A program made the translations under genes and the position numbers. DNA of 64,000 nucleotides. Origin: Dyadobacter fanqingshengii. GTDB lineage: Bacteria; Bacteroidota; Bacteroidia; Cytophagales; Spirosomataceae. The stretch lies in contig NZ_CP098806.1 of assembly GCF_023822005.2 (NCBI RefSeq), positions 2,294,001 to 2,358,000 on the forward strand, given 5' to 3'. The notes beneath the pieces are model-generated. The model was not told where the DNA came from. It was given only the letters and a program-made list of their open reading frames with translations, and searched no databases. This document shows, piece after piece, positions 26,442 through 38,069 of the stretch (the stretch's first letter is position 1; every line of letters starts with the position of its first letter).

Positions 26442-27548
26442 ATGAATGTTTACAAGTTACTCGCCGGTGTTGCAGGTTTGTGTCTGCTCGTGGCGCTTTT
26501 CATGGCGTTATCCGGAAACCTGCCGCAAGCCGGACCATTCTTCATTGCATTTTTCCTCGTCTTAGCCGTCAGTTTCAGGGGTTTTGAAAAGCTCAAAGGT
26601 TTCACATATACGACCGTCATTTTCGCAGCAGTCACCACAGCCCTTTATTATCCGCAACATTTCCAATCGGTTAACGGCTTCAAACTGGCCGCATTGATCA
26701 CCCCGCTCATCCAGATCATTATGTTTGGGATGGGCACATCCATGAGTTTTGGCGACTTTGTAGGCGTCGTAAAAATGCCAAAAGGTGTATTAATCGGTGT
26801 GGTAAGCCATTTTATCATTATGCCAACCATTGGATTTACATTGGCAAATCTAAGCGGATTTCCACCTGAGATCGCAGCCGGGATTATTCTCATTGGCTGC
26901 TCGCCAAACGGAATGGCGTCAAATGTAATTTCCTATCTGGCCAAAGCAAACCTGGCATTATCGATCACGATCACGGCTATTTCCACCATGCTCGCTCCTA
27001 TCGTGACGCCGTTGCTAATGAGTTTACTGGCAGGCGCATTTGTCCAAATTGACACATTGCATATGATGTGGGACATTATAAAAATGGTGATCATCCCAAT
27101 CGGCGCAGGATTGTTATTCAACAAGTTTTTCAGCGGCAAAGCCAAGTGGCTCGATGACGCTATGCCCATTGTTTCCATGGCCGGAATTGCATTTATCATC
27201 GTCATCATCACCGCAGCCGGACGCGACAGCCTCCTCACCATCGGACCAACATTACTCCTACTTGTGCTAATCCACAATTTATCCGGCTACACGCTAGGTT
27301 ACTGGTCGGGCCGCTTATTCAAAATGAGCGAAAGAGACTGCCGCACCATAGCCATTGAAGTAGGCATGCAAAACGGAGGTCTGGCATCAGGCATCGCGAA
27401 GGAAATGGGAAAAATGGCCACTGTCGGGCTGGCACCAGCAATTTTTGGGCCGTTAATGAACATTACGGGGTCAATTCTGGCATCCTGGTGGCAAGGGAAA
27501 CCAACTGGGGATGAGGAAAGTTACGTGGAGACGGGACGGGCGCATTAG
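26442..27548 (+). CDS. BASS-family Na+-coupled organic anion transporter
   Basis: A 368-residue protein with about ten membrane spans and the bile acid:sodium symporter signatures: GMGTSMSFGDF, GCSPNGMASNVISYLAKANLALSI split over two spans, and EVGMQNGGLASGIA in the second inverted repeat. Relatives import bile acids, pyruvate, pantoate or other organic acids with Na+. Placed at the end of the catabolic locus, it may bring the carboxylic end product of the extracytoplasmic pathway into the cell. An extra N-terminal hydrophobic hairpin (about residues 1-45) precedes the conserved fold. An inverted repeat follows the stop. Confidence 0.88.
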   Translation: MNVYKLLAGVAGLCLLVALFMALSGNLPQAGPFFIAFFLVLAVSFRGFEKLKGFTYTTVIFAAVTTALYYPQHFQSVNGFKLAALITPLIQIIMFGMGTSMSFGDFVGVVKMPKGVLIGVVSHFIIMPTIGFTLANLSGFPPEIAAGIILIGCSPNGMASNVISYLAKANLALSITITAISTMLAPIVTPLLMSLLAGAFVQIDTLHMMWDIIKMVIIPIGAGLLFNKFFSGKAKWLDDAMPIVSMAGIAFIIVIITAAGRDSLLTIGPTLLLLVLIHNLSGYTLGYWSGRLFKMSERDCRTIAIEVGMQNGGLASGIAKEMGKMATVGLAPAIFGPLMNITGSILASWWQGKPTGDEESYVETGRAH

Positions 27549-27553
27549 TGCAA

Positions 27554-27579
27554 TGTCAGCCTGAACGCTCAGGCTGACA
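27554..27579. terminator. Hairpin between convergent genes
   Basis: TGTCAGCCTGA and TCAGGCTGACA pair perfectly over 11 bp around a 4-base loop. It lies between the convergent BASS and acetyltransferase genes. No long T run follows on either strand, so it is a weak or structure-only terminator. Confidence 0.6.
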
Positions 27580-27587
27580 ACTTTCGC

Positions 27588-28094
27588 TCAATCCTCCTCC
27601 AACAACAACTGCATGAAAACCAGATCCAGCCACTGATTAAATTTATAGCCAACTTCCTTCAAATATCCCTTCTCCACAAAGCCGTATTTCTTATGAAATT
27701 CGATGCTGCCGCGGTTGGCGGCGTCGATGCCGGCGATCATGCTGTGGAGGCCTGATTCTTTGGCGCGCTGGATCAGACTGCCCAGAAGCTTCCCTCCTAC
27801 GCCCAGGCCTCTCGATTTTTCGTCCAGATAAATGGAATGCTCCACGCTGAATTTATAGCCAATTTTAGGACGGAAGATGTTGTATGAGCCATACCCGATC
27901 ACCTTCCCCTCTCTTTCTGCAACAATGACAGGCATGCCGTCATTAAACATTTTTTCGAACCATTCCCGCTGCTCGTCCATTGTCCGGGCTTCGTAATCAT
28001 AAATGGCAGTGGTATTCAGAATGGCGTGATTGATAATTTCTAACAGGGATGGCAAATCCTTTGGAGCAGCGCTTCTTATAATAAGATCCATCAA
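27588..28094 (-). CDS. GNAT acetyltransferase (phosphinothricin/methionine-sulfoximine type)
   Basis: A 168-residue GNAT enzyme. The order IRSAAPKDLPSLLEIINHAI, then TTAIYDYEARTMDEQREWF, then the acetyl-CoA motif RGLGVGGKLLGSLIQRA, and the late GSIEFHKKYGFVEKGYLKEVGYKF matches the PAT/Pat-like N-acetyltransferases that acetylate phosphinothricin, methionine sulfoximine or related amino acids. The true substrate is unknown. Start at 28094 or 28091. It is convergent with the BASS gene and divergent from the thiamine operon. Confidence 0.88.
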   Translation of the reverse strand: MMDLIIRSAAPKDLPSLLEIINHAILNTTAIYDYEARTMDEQREWFEKMFNDGMPVIVAEREGKVIGYGSYNIFRPKIGYKFSVEHSIYLDEKSRGLGVGGKLLGSLIQRAKESGLHSMIAGIDAANRGSIEFHKKYGFVEKGYLKEVGYKFNQWLDLVFMQLLLEED

Positions 28095-28202
28095 GTAACG
28101 TAGTTCGATATAATTGGTAAATACAACCTTAAAGTTACCCGATAATTCTTAAAATAAAACAGTTCTTAATGCGTCCTATGCAGCTCTTTTGTATGGTTAA
28201 TT

Positions 28203-28232
28203 TTTGAAAATACATTTTTTGGAATAGCTTTG
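28203..28232 (+). promoter_or_regulatory. Promoter of the thiamine operon
   Basis: TTTG at 28203-28206 as the -33 element, an 18-base spacer, then TAGCTTTG at 28225-28232, a full match to the Bacteroidota -7 consensus. The TPP riboswitch begins within about 10 bases, as expected for a 5' leader. Confidence 0.6.
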
Positions 28233-28240
28233 CTTAAACT

Positions 28241-28316
28241 TTAGGGGTGTCCCGATATGCGGACTGAGATAATACCCTTTGAACCTGATGCAGTTAGTAC
28301 TGCCGAAGGGAAAAGT
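28241..28316 (+). promoter_or_regulatory. TPP (thiamine pyrophosphate) riboswitch
   Basis: The THI-box landmarks are all present: GGGGTG at the 5' strand of P1/P2, CTGAGAT-AATACCC in the pyrimidine-binding arm, CCTTTGAACCTGATGCAGTT, then TACTGCCGAAGGGAA. It lies 82 bases before thiS and should lower expression of the thi operon when TPP is plentiful. The apparent frame starting at 28257 runs through this RNA and is not coding. Confidence 0.95.
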
Positions 28317-28397
28317 AAGAGATACTGCTATTGTATCTCAATGTATCTTTCCAAAAAAGGTCCATTCCTGAAGTTTTTCTCAAAAACACAATTCGGA

Positions 28398-30523
<2,126 letters not shown>

Positions 30524-30524
30524 T

Positions 30525-31721
30525 ATGAAACTGATCGCGATTTCGCATCCTGAATTTATCCTGAACGAAGCCGAGCGGATCAATGCGCTTTTTCGGGATG
30601 GATTACTGCGCCTTCACCTCAGGAAACCGGGTGGTGATATCGCTGATTTGAACCGGTTACTGGGAAAGATTGATCCTGAATTTTATCCCAAAATCGCATT
30701 GCACCACCACCATGAGCTGGCAGCGCAGTATGGCCTAACGAGACTTCATTTTCCAGAAAAACTGAGAAATGACACGCCGGAAACTATGTTTCAAAAACTG
30801 AAAAATGCCGGTTTCCAGCTTAGCACATCAATCCATGACATTGAACAACTGTCTGAACTTTCCAGCGCTTTTGACTACACTTTCTTAGGGCCGGTTTTTG
30901 ACAGCATTACCAAAAAGGGCTATCAACGCATTGTAAACGATGATTTCTGCCTGAAAGAAGATCAAAAAACAATCAAAGTGATCGCTATTGGAGGCATTAA
31001 TCACTCGAATATCCATAAGATCAAACAGATGAACTTTGACGGGGCTGCTGTATTGGGAGCGATCTGGAATTCGGAAGCATCTGATTTTCAATTTTTGAAA
31101 ATTCATAAGCTGCAATTCATTTCTAATCAAACAGCTGGACTGAGCCATTTAGAAAGCATTAAGCTCGCTTTGACTGCTGGCTGCCGCTGGATACAGTTAC
31201 GGGTAAAAAATCAGCCGGAAAATGAAGTCCTTGAAATTGCCATAGCTGCAAAAGAACTTTGTGATTCCTATGCGGCTCGTTTGATCATCAATGACTTCCC
31301 GCATGTTGTAAAAGCGGTCAATGCATATGGATTGCATCTCGGTTTGAATGATATGCAGATTTCCGAAGCCAGGGAAATCGTTGGGTACAACATGATCATC
31401 GGAGGCACGGCCAACACTTTTGAAGATGTTCTTTTGCGAATTAATGAAGGCGCGGATTACATTGGATTAGGGCCTTTTCGCTTCACAACGACGAAGCAAA
31501 ATCTCAGCCCTATCCTCGGATTGGACGGCTATCGGGTTTTAATGCAAAAATTATCAGAACAAAAGTTAAGCATTCCGATCATTGCCATTGGCGGCATTTT
31601 GCCCGACGACGTTGCGGAAATATTAGCAACCGGAATCCACGGCGTTGCCATGTCTTCCGCATTAATTCAATCAAAAGAAACGAAAGAAACAGTCCAAAAA
31701 CTTGAAGAAATATTATGTTAA
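30525..31721 (+). CDS. thiE: Tandem ThiE-like protein (degenerate TenI-like domain + thiamine phosphate synthase)
   Basis: A 398-residue protein made of two ThiE/TenI-type TIM barrels. The C-terminal half (about 198-398) has the catalytic pattern of thiamine phosphate synthase: [31 protein letters not shown] and IPIIAIGGI. The N-terminal half keeps the fold ([32 protein letters not shown]) but has HHHH and LHFPEK where ThiE has its metal-binding Asp motifs, so it looks catalytically dead or altered. ATG 30525 is chosen, since the longer frame overlaps thiC. The last 7 bases overlap thiG. Confidence 0.9.
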   Translation: MKLIAISHPEFILNEAERINALFRDGLLRLHLRKPGGDIADLNRLLGKIDPEFYPKIALHHHHELAAQYGLTRLHFPEKLRNDTPETMFQKLKNAGFQLSTSIHDIEQLSELSSAFDYTFLGPVFDSITKKGYQRIVNDDFCLKEDQKTIKVIAIGGINHSNIHKIKQMNFDGAAVLGAIWNSEASDFQFLKIHKLQFISNQTAGLSHLESIKLALTAGCRWIQLRVKNQPENEVLEIAIAAKELCDSYAARLIINDFPHVVKAVNAYGLHLGLNDMQISEAREIVGYNMIIGGTANTFEDVLLRINEGADYIGLGPFRFTTTKQNLSPILGLDGYRVLMQKLSEQKLSIPIIAIGGILPDDVAEILATGIHGVAMSSALIQSKETKETVQKLEEILC

Positions 31722-32485
31722 AAATCGCAGATAAAACATTTGAATCGCGGCTTTTTACAGGGACTGGGAAGTTCAGTTCTGCTGCGGTGATGGAGGAAAC
31801 TTTGCTTGCTTCGGGCTCCGAACTGGTGACCGTGGCGCTGCGCCGCGTGGATGTGAATGATCCTCAGGATGATATGCTTTTACATCTGAGACACCCCCAA
31901 ATCCATCTTTTACCCAACACATCCGGCGTCAGAACAGCCAAAGAAGCGGTTTTCGCAGCACAATTGGCCAGAGAAGCATTAGAAACTAACTGGCTCAAAC
32001 TCGAAATCCACCCTGACCCAAAATATCTCCTCCCCGACCCCATCGAAACGCTCAAAGCTGCCGAGGAATTAGTAAAATTGGGATTCATAATCCTGCCTTA
32101 CATTCACGCTGATCCGGTGTTGTGCAAAAGATTAGAGGAAGTGGGCGTGGCAGCCGTAATGCCCCTGGGATCGCCGATTGGCAGCAATAAGGGTTTGAAA
32201 ACGATTGATTTTCTGGAAATTATCATTGAGCAAAGCAGTGTTCCGGTGATCGTGGATGCCGGAATCGGTTCGCCTTCGGATGCTGCAAAAGCCCTGGAAA
32301 TCGGTGCCGATGCGGTTTTGGTCAACACGGCCATTGCCGTTGCGGGCGATCCGGTGGCTATGGCGGAAGCATTTAAAATGGCCGTCATCGCGGGACGTAT
32401 GGCGTTTGAGGCGCGTCTGGGAAATCAGGAGAATCATGCTGTGGCCAGCAGTCCGTTAACCGCATTTCTGGATTATGAGCTTTAA
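31715..32485 (+). CDS. thiG: Thiazole synthase ThiG
   Basis: A 256-residue TIM-barrel enzyme that joins deoxyxylulose phosphate, dehydroglycine and ThiS-borne sulfur to make the thiazole phosphate. The Schiff-base lysine is probably Lys95 in [21 protein letters not shown] and [20 protein letters not shown] are the phosphate-binding and late barrel motifs. It overlaps thiE by 7 bases and thiH by 11 bases, so the three are translationally coupled. Length is normal. Confidence 0.97.
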   Translation: MLKIADKTFESRLFTGTGKFSSAAVMEETLLASGSELVTVALRRVDVNDPQDDMLLHLRHPQIHLLPNTSGVRTAKEAVFAAQLAREALETNWLKLEIHPDPKYLLPDPIETLKAAEELVKLGFIILPYIHADPVLCKRLEEVGVAAVMPLGSPIGSNKGLKTIDFLEIIIEQSSVPVIVDAGIGSPSDAAKALEIGADAVLVNTAIAVAGDPVAMAEAFKMAVIAGRMAFEARLGNQENHAVASSPLTAFLDYEL

Positions 32486-33587
32486 AGACAAATTTGAGGA
32501 ATACGATTGGGAGGAAGTGAAGGCCAGCATTTATTCCAAAACAGGACATGATGTGCAAAAAGCGCTTTTGGCCCAAAAACGAACATTGGAAGATTTTAAA
32601 GCGCTGATTTCTCCTGCGGCGGCCCAATTCCTGGAACCCATGGCTCAGCTCAGCCGCAAACTGACCCAAAAGCGTTTTGGCAAAACCATGCATATGTACA
32701 TTCCGCTGTATTTATCCAATGAATGCACCAACATTTGCACGTATTGCGGATTCAGCCTGGATAATAAAGTGCGGCGCAAAACGCTTTCAAAAGATGAAAT
32801 TTTACGCGAGGTCGAGGTGATTAAATCGTTGGGTTACGATCATGTTTTACTTGTAACAGGAGAGGCAAATCAGACAGTTCATGCGGCCTATTTTAAAGAA
32901 GTAATTCAATTAATAAAGCCTTATTTTTCTCAAATTTCAATGGAGGTCCAGCCGCTGGAAACCACAGAATATGAGGAACTGATCGCGTTGGGGCTTTATT
33001 CTGTTTTGATTTATCAGGAAACTTATCACAAAGAAGATTATAAAAAACATCATCCCAAAGGAAAGAAATCCAACTTCAATTACCGTCTCGAAACGCCGGA
33101 CAGGCTCGGACAGGCCGGAATCCATAAGATGGGGCTCGGTGTTTTGATCGGCCTGGAAGATTGGCGGACAGACAGTTTTTTTACCGCCGCGCACCTACAA
33201 TATCTCGAACGAACCTATTGGCAAACGCGTTATAGTTTATCGTTTCCCAGGCTTCGGCCGTTTTCGGGCGGACTGGAACCGAAGGTAGAAATGACCGATA
33301 GGGAGCTTGTTCAGCTGATTTGCGCTTACCGGATCATAAACGAGGAATTGGAAATTTCACTTTCGACGCGTGAATCCGAGCATTTCCGGGATCATTGCAT
33401 TCAACTTGGCGTTACGTCTATCAGCGCAGGTTCCAAAACCAATCCGGGCGGCTACGCGGTAGAGCCGGAATCGCTGGAACAGTTCGAAATTTCGGATGAG
33501 CGCAGTCCGGCTCAGATTGCCGCAATGATCCGGGAAAGGGGTTATGAGCCGGTTTGGAAGGACTGGGACCAGGTTTTTGTTCAATAA
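32475..33587 (+). CDS. thiH: 2-iminoacetate synthase ThiH (tyrosine lyase)
   Basis: A 370-residue radical-SAM enzyme that cleaves tyrosine to dehydroglycine for ThiG. The cluster motif is C84-TNI-C88-TY-C91 (CX3CX2C), followed by HVLLVTGE for SAM binding. Its presence, rather than the oxidase ThiO, means this bacterium uses the tyrosine route to the thiazole. The start overlaps thiG by 11 bases. The thiF gene follows after 16 bases. Confidence 0.97.
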   Translation: MSFKDKFEEYDWEEVKASIYSKTGHDVQKALLAQKRTLEDFKALISPAAAQFLEPMAQLSRKLTQKRFGKTMHMYIPLYLSNECTNICTYCGFSLDNKVRRKTLSKDEILREVEVIKSLGYDHVLLVTGEANQTVHAAYFKEVIQLIKPYFSQISMEVQPLETTEYEELIALGLYSVLIYQETYHKEDYKKHHPKGKKSNFNYRLETPDRLGQAGIHKMGLGVLIGLEDWRTDSFFTAAHLQYLERTYWQTRYSLSFPRLRPFSGGLEPKVEMTDRELVQLICAYRIINEELEISLSTRESEHFRDHCIQLGVTSISAGSKTNPGGYAVEPESLEQFEISDERSPAQIAAMIRERGYEPVWKDWDQVFVQ

Positions 33588-33603
33588 TGAAAATTCGATT
33601 AAT

Positions 33604-34653
33604 ATGTTTGAGCAACAGGAACGCAAACGTTATAGCAGGCAAATTTTGCTACCGGAAATGGGCCTTATCGGACAGGAAAAGCTGAAAGCTGCCAAAGTGC
33701 TGGTCGTTGGTGCGGGCGGTCTGGGCTGTCCGGTGCTGCAATATCTGGTGGCGGCGGGCGTGGGAAACATTGGCATTGTGGACGATGACATTGTCGACAT
33801 TACCAACCTGCACCGGCAAATTCTTTACTCGCCAGCCGACATTGGAAAAAGCAAAGTGTTGACAGCGATTGAAAAGTTGAATGTTCAAAACCCTTTTGTC
33901 AGACTTATTCCGCACCAAGTCCGCTTGCAAGAAGATAACGTTAAAGAAATCATCTCCGACTACGACCTGGTAATCGACGGCTCGGACAATTTTCCAACCC
34001 GCTATCTGGTCAATGATGCCTGCGTTGAACTCGATAAACCACTGATTTTTGGCTCCATACTGCGTTTTGAAGGCCAGGTTTCTGTTTTCAATTACAAAAG
34101 CGGCCCCACTTACCGCTGTCTTTTCCCCGATGCCGAAGAAGGCGATAACTGCGCCGAAGCGGGCGTGATCGGCATTTTGCCCGGAATGATCGGCACTTAT
34201 ATGGCCAATGAAGCGATCAAAGTCATCTGCGAAATCGGCGAACCATTGTCAGGCAAATTATTGGTAATGAATGCTTTGACCAACACAACAAACATTTTCG
34301 AATTTTCCAGATCCGAACAAATTGCCCCGGCGCAAAAAACTGAAAAGACTGTAAGTCAAAACGAGCCGCAAAGCGAATTAAGGGAAATGAAATACGAGGA
34401 ATTCGAACGCATCGAAGCTTCCTACCCCGGCCAGATCCATTTGGTTGACGTCCGCGAATACAATGAATTCGAAGCCGACAACTTCGGCGGCATCAACATT
34501 CCCCTATCCGAAATCCCCGATATCCTCCCAACATTACCGCCCAATAAGACAATCGTTTTTTACTGCCAAACCGGAAAACGAAGCGCACAGGCAGCAAAGT
34601 TACTCGCACAGAGCGGTTTTGATGGGGCAGGTTTTTGGGCTGCGAATTGGTGA
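33604..34653 (+). CDS. thiF: ThiF/MoeB-type adenylyltransferase with C-terminal rhodanese domain
   Basis: A 349-residue E1-like protein. Residues 1-240 form the ThiF/MoeB domain: RYSRQILLPEMG, VLVVGAGGLGCPVLQYL for ATP binding and SDNFPTRYLVNDAC. Residues 255-349 form a rhodanese domain with the active-site Cys in FYCQTGKRSAQA. It should activate ThiS and may deliver its sulfur, but could also serve molybdopterin. The domain ends abruptly in GFDGAGFWAANW instead of the usual N-L-x-G-G stretch; a +1 frame just there reads GQVFGLRIGELL, so a G-run frameshift at 34624-34627 is possible. Confidence 0.9.
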   Translation: MFEQQERKRYSRQILLPEMGLIGQEKLKAAKVLVVGAGGLGCPVLQYLVAAGVGNIGIVDDDIVDITNLHRQILYSPADIGKSKVLTAIEKLNVQNPFVRLIPHQVRLQEDNVKEIISDYDLVIDGSDNFPTRYLVNDACVELDKPLIFGSILRFEGQVSVFNYKSGPTYRCLFPDAEEGDNCAEAGVIGILPGMIGTYMANEAIKVICEIGEPLSGKLLVMNALTNTTNIFEFSRSEQIAPAQKTEKTVSQNEPQSELREMKYEEFERIEASYPGQIHLVDVREYNEFEADNFGGINIPLSEIPDILPTLPPNKTIVFYCQTGKRSAQAAKLLAQSGFDGAGFWAANW

Positions 34654-34743
34654 ATTGTTAGTCAGGGCTAGTAGTTTTTTAAAGGGATATCCTTACCAAT
34701 GCGAATCACCATTTTTTTGGTCATTACAATAACTCGCAGCCCT

Positions 34744-36435
34744 ATGTCATTTCAAAAATTACTCGTTTACGCTTTAATAATTTTTGGTTCTCATCTTGTT
34801 GAAGCACAAGAAACAAAGCAGAAACCCGTCACTATTGAGGTAAATCTGAGTGCCGAAAAAGACCCGGCCAAGCCTATTTGGGCATGGTTTGGATACGACG
34901 AGCCGAATTATACTTACATGAAAGACGGAAAGAAGCTGCTGACCGAAATTTCACAATTGAGTAAAGTTCCTGTTTACGTGCGGGCGCATAGCATGCTCGT
35001 GACGGGCGATGGCGTAGCGGCATTGAAATGGGGCTCGACCAATGTTTATACAGAAGACAAAAAAGGAAATCCGGTTTACGACTGGACGGTGGTTGACAAA
35101 ATTTTTGACACATATATTGAAAGAGGCATGCGGCCGATCGCGCAGATTGGGTTTATGCCGGAAGCGTTATCGTCCAAACCACAGCCATACAGGCACTTTT
35201 GGAAGCCGGGCGATAACTACAATGACATTTACACCGGCTGGGCCTACCCTCCCAATGATTACAAAAAATTTGCTGAGCTAGTGTTCCAATGGGTTAAACA
35301 TTCCATCGAACGGTATGGAAAAGCCGAAGTTGAAAGCTGGTATTGGGAGCTTTGGAACGAACCGAATATCAGTTATTGGAAAGGCACGACGGAAGAATAC
35401 ATTAAACTTTATGACTACTCTGCCGACGCTGTGAAACGCGCGTTGCCAACCGCAAAAATAGGCGGACCGGAAGTTACCGGACCAAATTGGGATGTTTCGG
35501 CCAAATTTTTAAGGACTTTCCTGGATCATGTTGTAAGCGGGAAAAACTATGTGACCGGCAAAACCGGTTCACCACTTGACTTCATCACTTTTCACGCAAA
35601 AGGCAGTCCCAAAGTTGTGGATGGAATTGTAAGAATGGATATGGGGACACAATTGAGAGACATTGACAAAGGCTTCGAGATAGTCGCTTCCTATCCCAGC
35701 CTCAAAAACCTGCCTATTATTATCGGTGAATCGGATCCGGAAGGATGCGCCGCCTGTTCCGAAGACCTGCATCCGCAAAACGCTTACCGCAATGGGACCA
35801 TGTATTCCAGCTATACCGCTGCTTCATTTGCCCGAAAACATGAGCTGGCCGACGCGCGTGGCGTCAATTTGCTCGGTGCGGTAACCTGGGCATTTGAGTT
35901 TGAGGATCAGCCGTGGTTCAGGGGTTTCCGTGATTTGGCGACAAATGGTGTTGATAAGCCGGTTCTGAATGTTTTCAGAATGTTCGGAATGATGGATGGA
36001 AACCGGGTTGAGGTGAAACAAAATCTTGCTTACAATTTTGAAAAACTGAAAAAAGAAAGCGTGCGTGGAGAGCGGGATATCAATGCATTTGCCACAAAAA
36101 ATGCGCAGGAGTCGGCTGTAATGGTTTGGAATTATCATGATGATAACAAAATTGTGGGTGCATCTCCTATCCGTCTTCAAATCAATGGCTTAGCAGCAAA
36201 ACGCGTTCAGGTGCAACATTACCGTATTGATCAGGAACACAGCAATTCGTATGAAGTCTGGAAGAAAATGGGGTCACCGCAAAAGCCCACTGCAGAGCAA
36301 ATAGCGGTCCTGGAAAGTGCAGGACAGCTTCAAACATTGACCTCGCCTCAATGGATTAATGTTGAAAAAGGCAAAATTCAATTGGATTTCGCGTTACCCG
36401 CACAAGGTGTTTCTCTGCTAAAAATCATCTGGTAA
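34744..36435 (+). CDS. Exported GH39-like glycoside hydrolase
   Basis: A 563-residue protein starting at ATG 34744 with a signal peptide (VYALIIFGSHLVEA then Q). The TIM barrel has the clan GH-A acid/base Glu206 in YWELWNEPN and the likely nucleophile Glu329 in IIIGESDPEG, as in GH39 beta-xylosidases and related enzymes. The C-terminal 130 residues look like a beta-sandwich, common in GH39. Substrate could be xylo-oligosaccharide or another plant glycan; the family is broad. It follows the thiamine operon by chance rather than by function. Confidence 0.82.
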   Translation: MSFQKLLVYALIIFGSHLVEAQETKQKPVTIEVNLSAEKDPAKPIWAWFGYDEPNYTYMKDGKKLLTEISQLSKVPVYVRAHSMLVTGDGVAALKWGSTNVYTEDKKGNPVYDWTVVDKIFDTYIERGMRPIAQIGFMPEALSSKPQPYRHFWKPGDNYNDIYTGWAYPPNDYKKFAELVFQWVKHSIERYGKAEVESWYWELWNEPNISYWKGTTEEYIKLYDYSADAVKRALPTAKIGGPEVTGPNWDVSAKFLRTFLDHVVSGKNYVTGKTGSPLDFITFHAKGSPKVVDGIVRMDMGTQLRDIDKGFEIVASYPSLKNLPIIIGESDPEGCAACSEDLHPQNAYRNGTMYSSYTAASFARKHELADARGVNLLGAVTWAFEFEDQPWFRGFRDLATNGVDKPVLNVFRMFGMMDGNRVEVKQNLAYNFEKLKKESVRGERDINAFATKNAQESAVMVWNYHDDNKIVGASPIRLQINGLAAKRVQVQHYRIDQEHSNSYEVWKKMGSPQKPTAEQIAVLESAGQLQTLTSPQWINVEKGKIQLDFALPAQGVSLLKIIW

Positions 36436-36493
36436 CCTTTGACTTCGCTAAAATTTTAATAATCTATTAATTACGTAGATTAAATAGTTTTAC

Positions 36494-36501
36494 TACTTTT
36501 G
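36494..36501 (+). promoter_or_regulatory. -7 box for the TauE/SafE gene
   Basis: TACTTTTG matches TAnnTTTG fully, 41 bases before ATG 36542. No clear -33 element was found. Confidence 0.4.
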
Positions 36502-36541
36502 TAACTTCCTGTTCAGCGGTGAAATTCAATAACCAACAGTA

Positions 36542-37423
36542 ATGCTTACAAAAGTCCTCTCCCTTAAACTCCCCACAATATCAGGCTGGTATTTTATTCC
36601 TGCCATTATTGTGATTTTGCTATCGACGCTATTCCTGGTACATGGTTCATTATCAGTGAGTCAGGAAGATGTGAATGCGTTTATAGGGAGCGACTTTGCA
36701 TTGTATCTTTTGGTTGGATTGGCAGCCCAGCTTGTGGATGGCGCATTGGGCATGGCTTATGGGGTAACGTCCACATCTTTTCTGTTGAGTCTGGGCGTAC
36801 CGCCTGCGATCAGCAGCACCAGCGTCCACGTTGCAGAAATGTTCACGACCGGCGCTTCCGCTATTTCGCATTTTCGGTACAAGAACATTAATAAAAAACT
36901 TTTCAAGAGCCTTCTGATCCCGGGCGTGCTCGGCGCAATTACCGGTGCATATTTACTTTCCGATGTCATTGACGGGGATTTCGTGAAGCCATACATTGCA
37001 GCATATATGCTTATTCTGGGTCTGATCATTATCAGAAAAGCATTGCAAAAGAATTTGGTCAAAAATAAAACGAAGAAGATCGGCATTCTCGCAGCGGCCG
37101 GGGGTTTTCTGGATTCCATCGGTGGCGGTGGCTGGGGCCCGATTGTCACTTCAACTTTGCTTGGTCAGGGTCGTGATCCACGTTACACCATTGGTTCTGT
37201 CAATGCTGCTGAATTCGTGATCGCCTTTGCAAGCGGTGTCACTTTCCTCATTTTTACAGGCGTAAGCAGCTGGCAGGTTGTCTCAGGACTGATTATCGGA
37301 GGCGTTATTGCGGCTCCCTTTGGTGCGATGCTGGTTGGAAAGATCAAACGCAAGCCATTAATGCTCATTATTGGTGTTTTGGTAATCGGGTTAAGCGCTA
37401 GAACTATCTGGCTTAGTTTCTAA
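36542..37423 (+). CDS. TauE/SafE-family sulfite/organosulfonate exporter
   Basis: A 293-residue membrane protein with about eight spans. The two inverted-repeat signatures are visible: AAQLVDGALGMAYGVTSTSF with VPPAISSTSVHVAEMFTTGA in the first half, and GFLDSIGGGGWGPIVTSTLL in the second. Members export sulfite, sulfonates or sulfur compounds; the substrate here is not known. It starts with a hydrophobic hairpin (residues 17-35) before the conserved fold. It stands alone between the GH39 gene and nuoA. Confidence 0.9.
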   Translation: MLTKVLSLKLPTISGWYFIPAIIVILLSTLFLVHGSLSVSQEDVNAFIGSDFALYLLVGLAAQLVDGALGMAYGVTSTSFLLSLGVPPAISSTSVHVAEMFTTGASAISHFRYKNINKKLFKSLLIPGVLGAITGAYLLSDVIDGDFVKPYIAAYMLILGLIIIRKALQKNLVKNKTKKIGILAAAGGFLDSIGGGGWGPIVTSTLLGQGRDPRYTIGSVNAAEFVIAFASGVTFLIFTGVSSWQVVSGLIIGGVIAAPFGAMLVGKIKRKPLMLIIGVLVIGLSARTIWLSF

Positions 37424-37540
37424 AAAGCTGGCTGCTATTTTAGGAAATTCCGGCTTTAATATCTCAAATATCCGTCATGATATTTGTATTTATCTCAAAG
37501 GTTTTTCATTCCAAAAACACCGTTAAGACGCTAAAATCAG

Positions 37541-37548
37541 TAGCTTTG
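37541..37548 (+). promoter_or_regulatory. -7 box for nuoA
   Basis: TAGCTTTG matches TAnnTTTG fully, 20 bases before ATG 37568, giving a very short leader. Confidence 0.45.
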
Positions 37549-37567
37549 TGCAAACGAGTCCCTGATT

Positions 37568-38038
37568 ATGATCTCCGATTTTGGCTATATTTTACTCTTC
37601 ATCATTGCAGCAATTGCCCTGCTGGGCTTAATGCTGACCATCGCAAAATTCTTGCGACCTCACCAGCCAAACGAAGAAAAACTAACCACATACGAATCCG
37701 GCGAAGATCCGCTTGGCAACGCAAACATTCAGTTCAATGTGCGCTTTTACGTGATTGCATTAATTTTTGTTTTGTTTGAAGTCGAGCTTTTGTTCCTGTT
37801 CCCCTGGGCTGTCGTTTTCGGAAATGAAGATCTTATCGCTCAGACAAACGGTCAATGGGGCTGGTTTGCCCTAGCCGAAATGACCGTTTTCATCGGAATC
37901 CTCATTCTCGGCCTGGCCTACGCCTGGGGCAAAGGCTATCTGGATTGGGTGCGGCCAAAACCCCAACTTCCAGCAATTGACTCACCCGTTCCTGCTGATC
38001 TTTATAGCAGAGTGAATGATAAGTATGGGAAGAAATAG
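37568..38038 (+). CDS. nuoA: NADH-quinone oxidoreductase subunit A
   Basis: A 156-residue protein with three membrane spans. The NuoA core KLTTYESGEDPLGNANIQFN followed by FYVIALIFVLFEVELLFLFP is diagnostic, including the conserved Glu residues of the membrane part. It is part of complex I, which passes electrons from NADH to menaquinone and pumps protons. It has a C-terminal tail of about 25 residues beyond the core. The next complex I genes, nuoB and nuoC, are 4 kb away, beyond a minus-strand locus. Confidence 0.96.
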   Translation: MISDFGYILLFIIAAIALLGLMLTIAKFLRPHQPNEEKLTTYESGEDPLGNANIQFNVRFYVIALIFVLFEVELLFLFPWAVVFGNEDLIAQTNGQWGWFALAEMTVFIGILILGLAYAWGKGYLDWVRPKPQLPAIDSPVPADLYSRVNDKYGKK

Positions 38039-38069
38039 CCCCTGGCATTCACCGCACGCTTTTTTTTGT

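Noticed and set aside
28257..28397. N-terminal extension of ThiS
   Set aside because: It translates the TPP riboswitch; the real ThiS starts at 28398.
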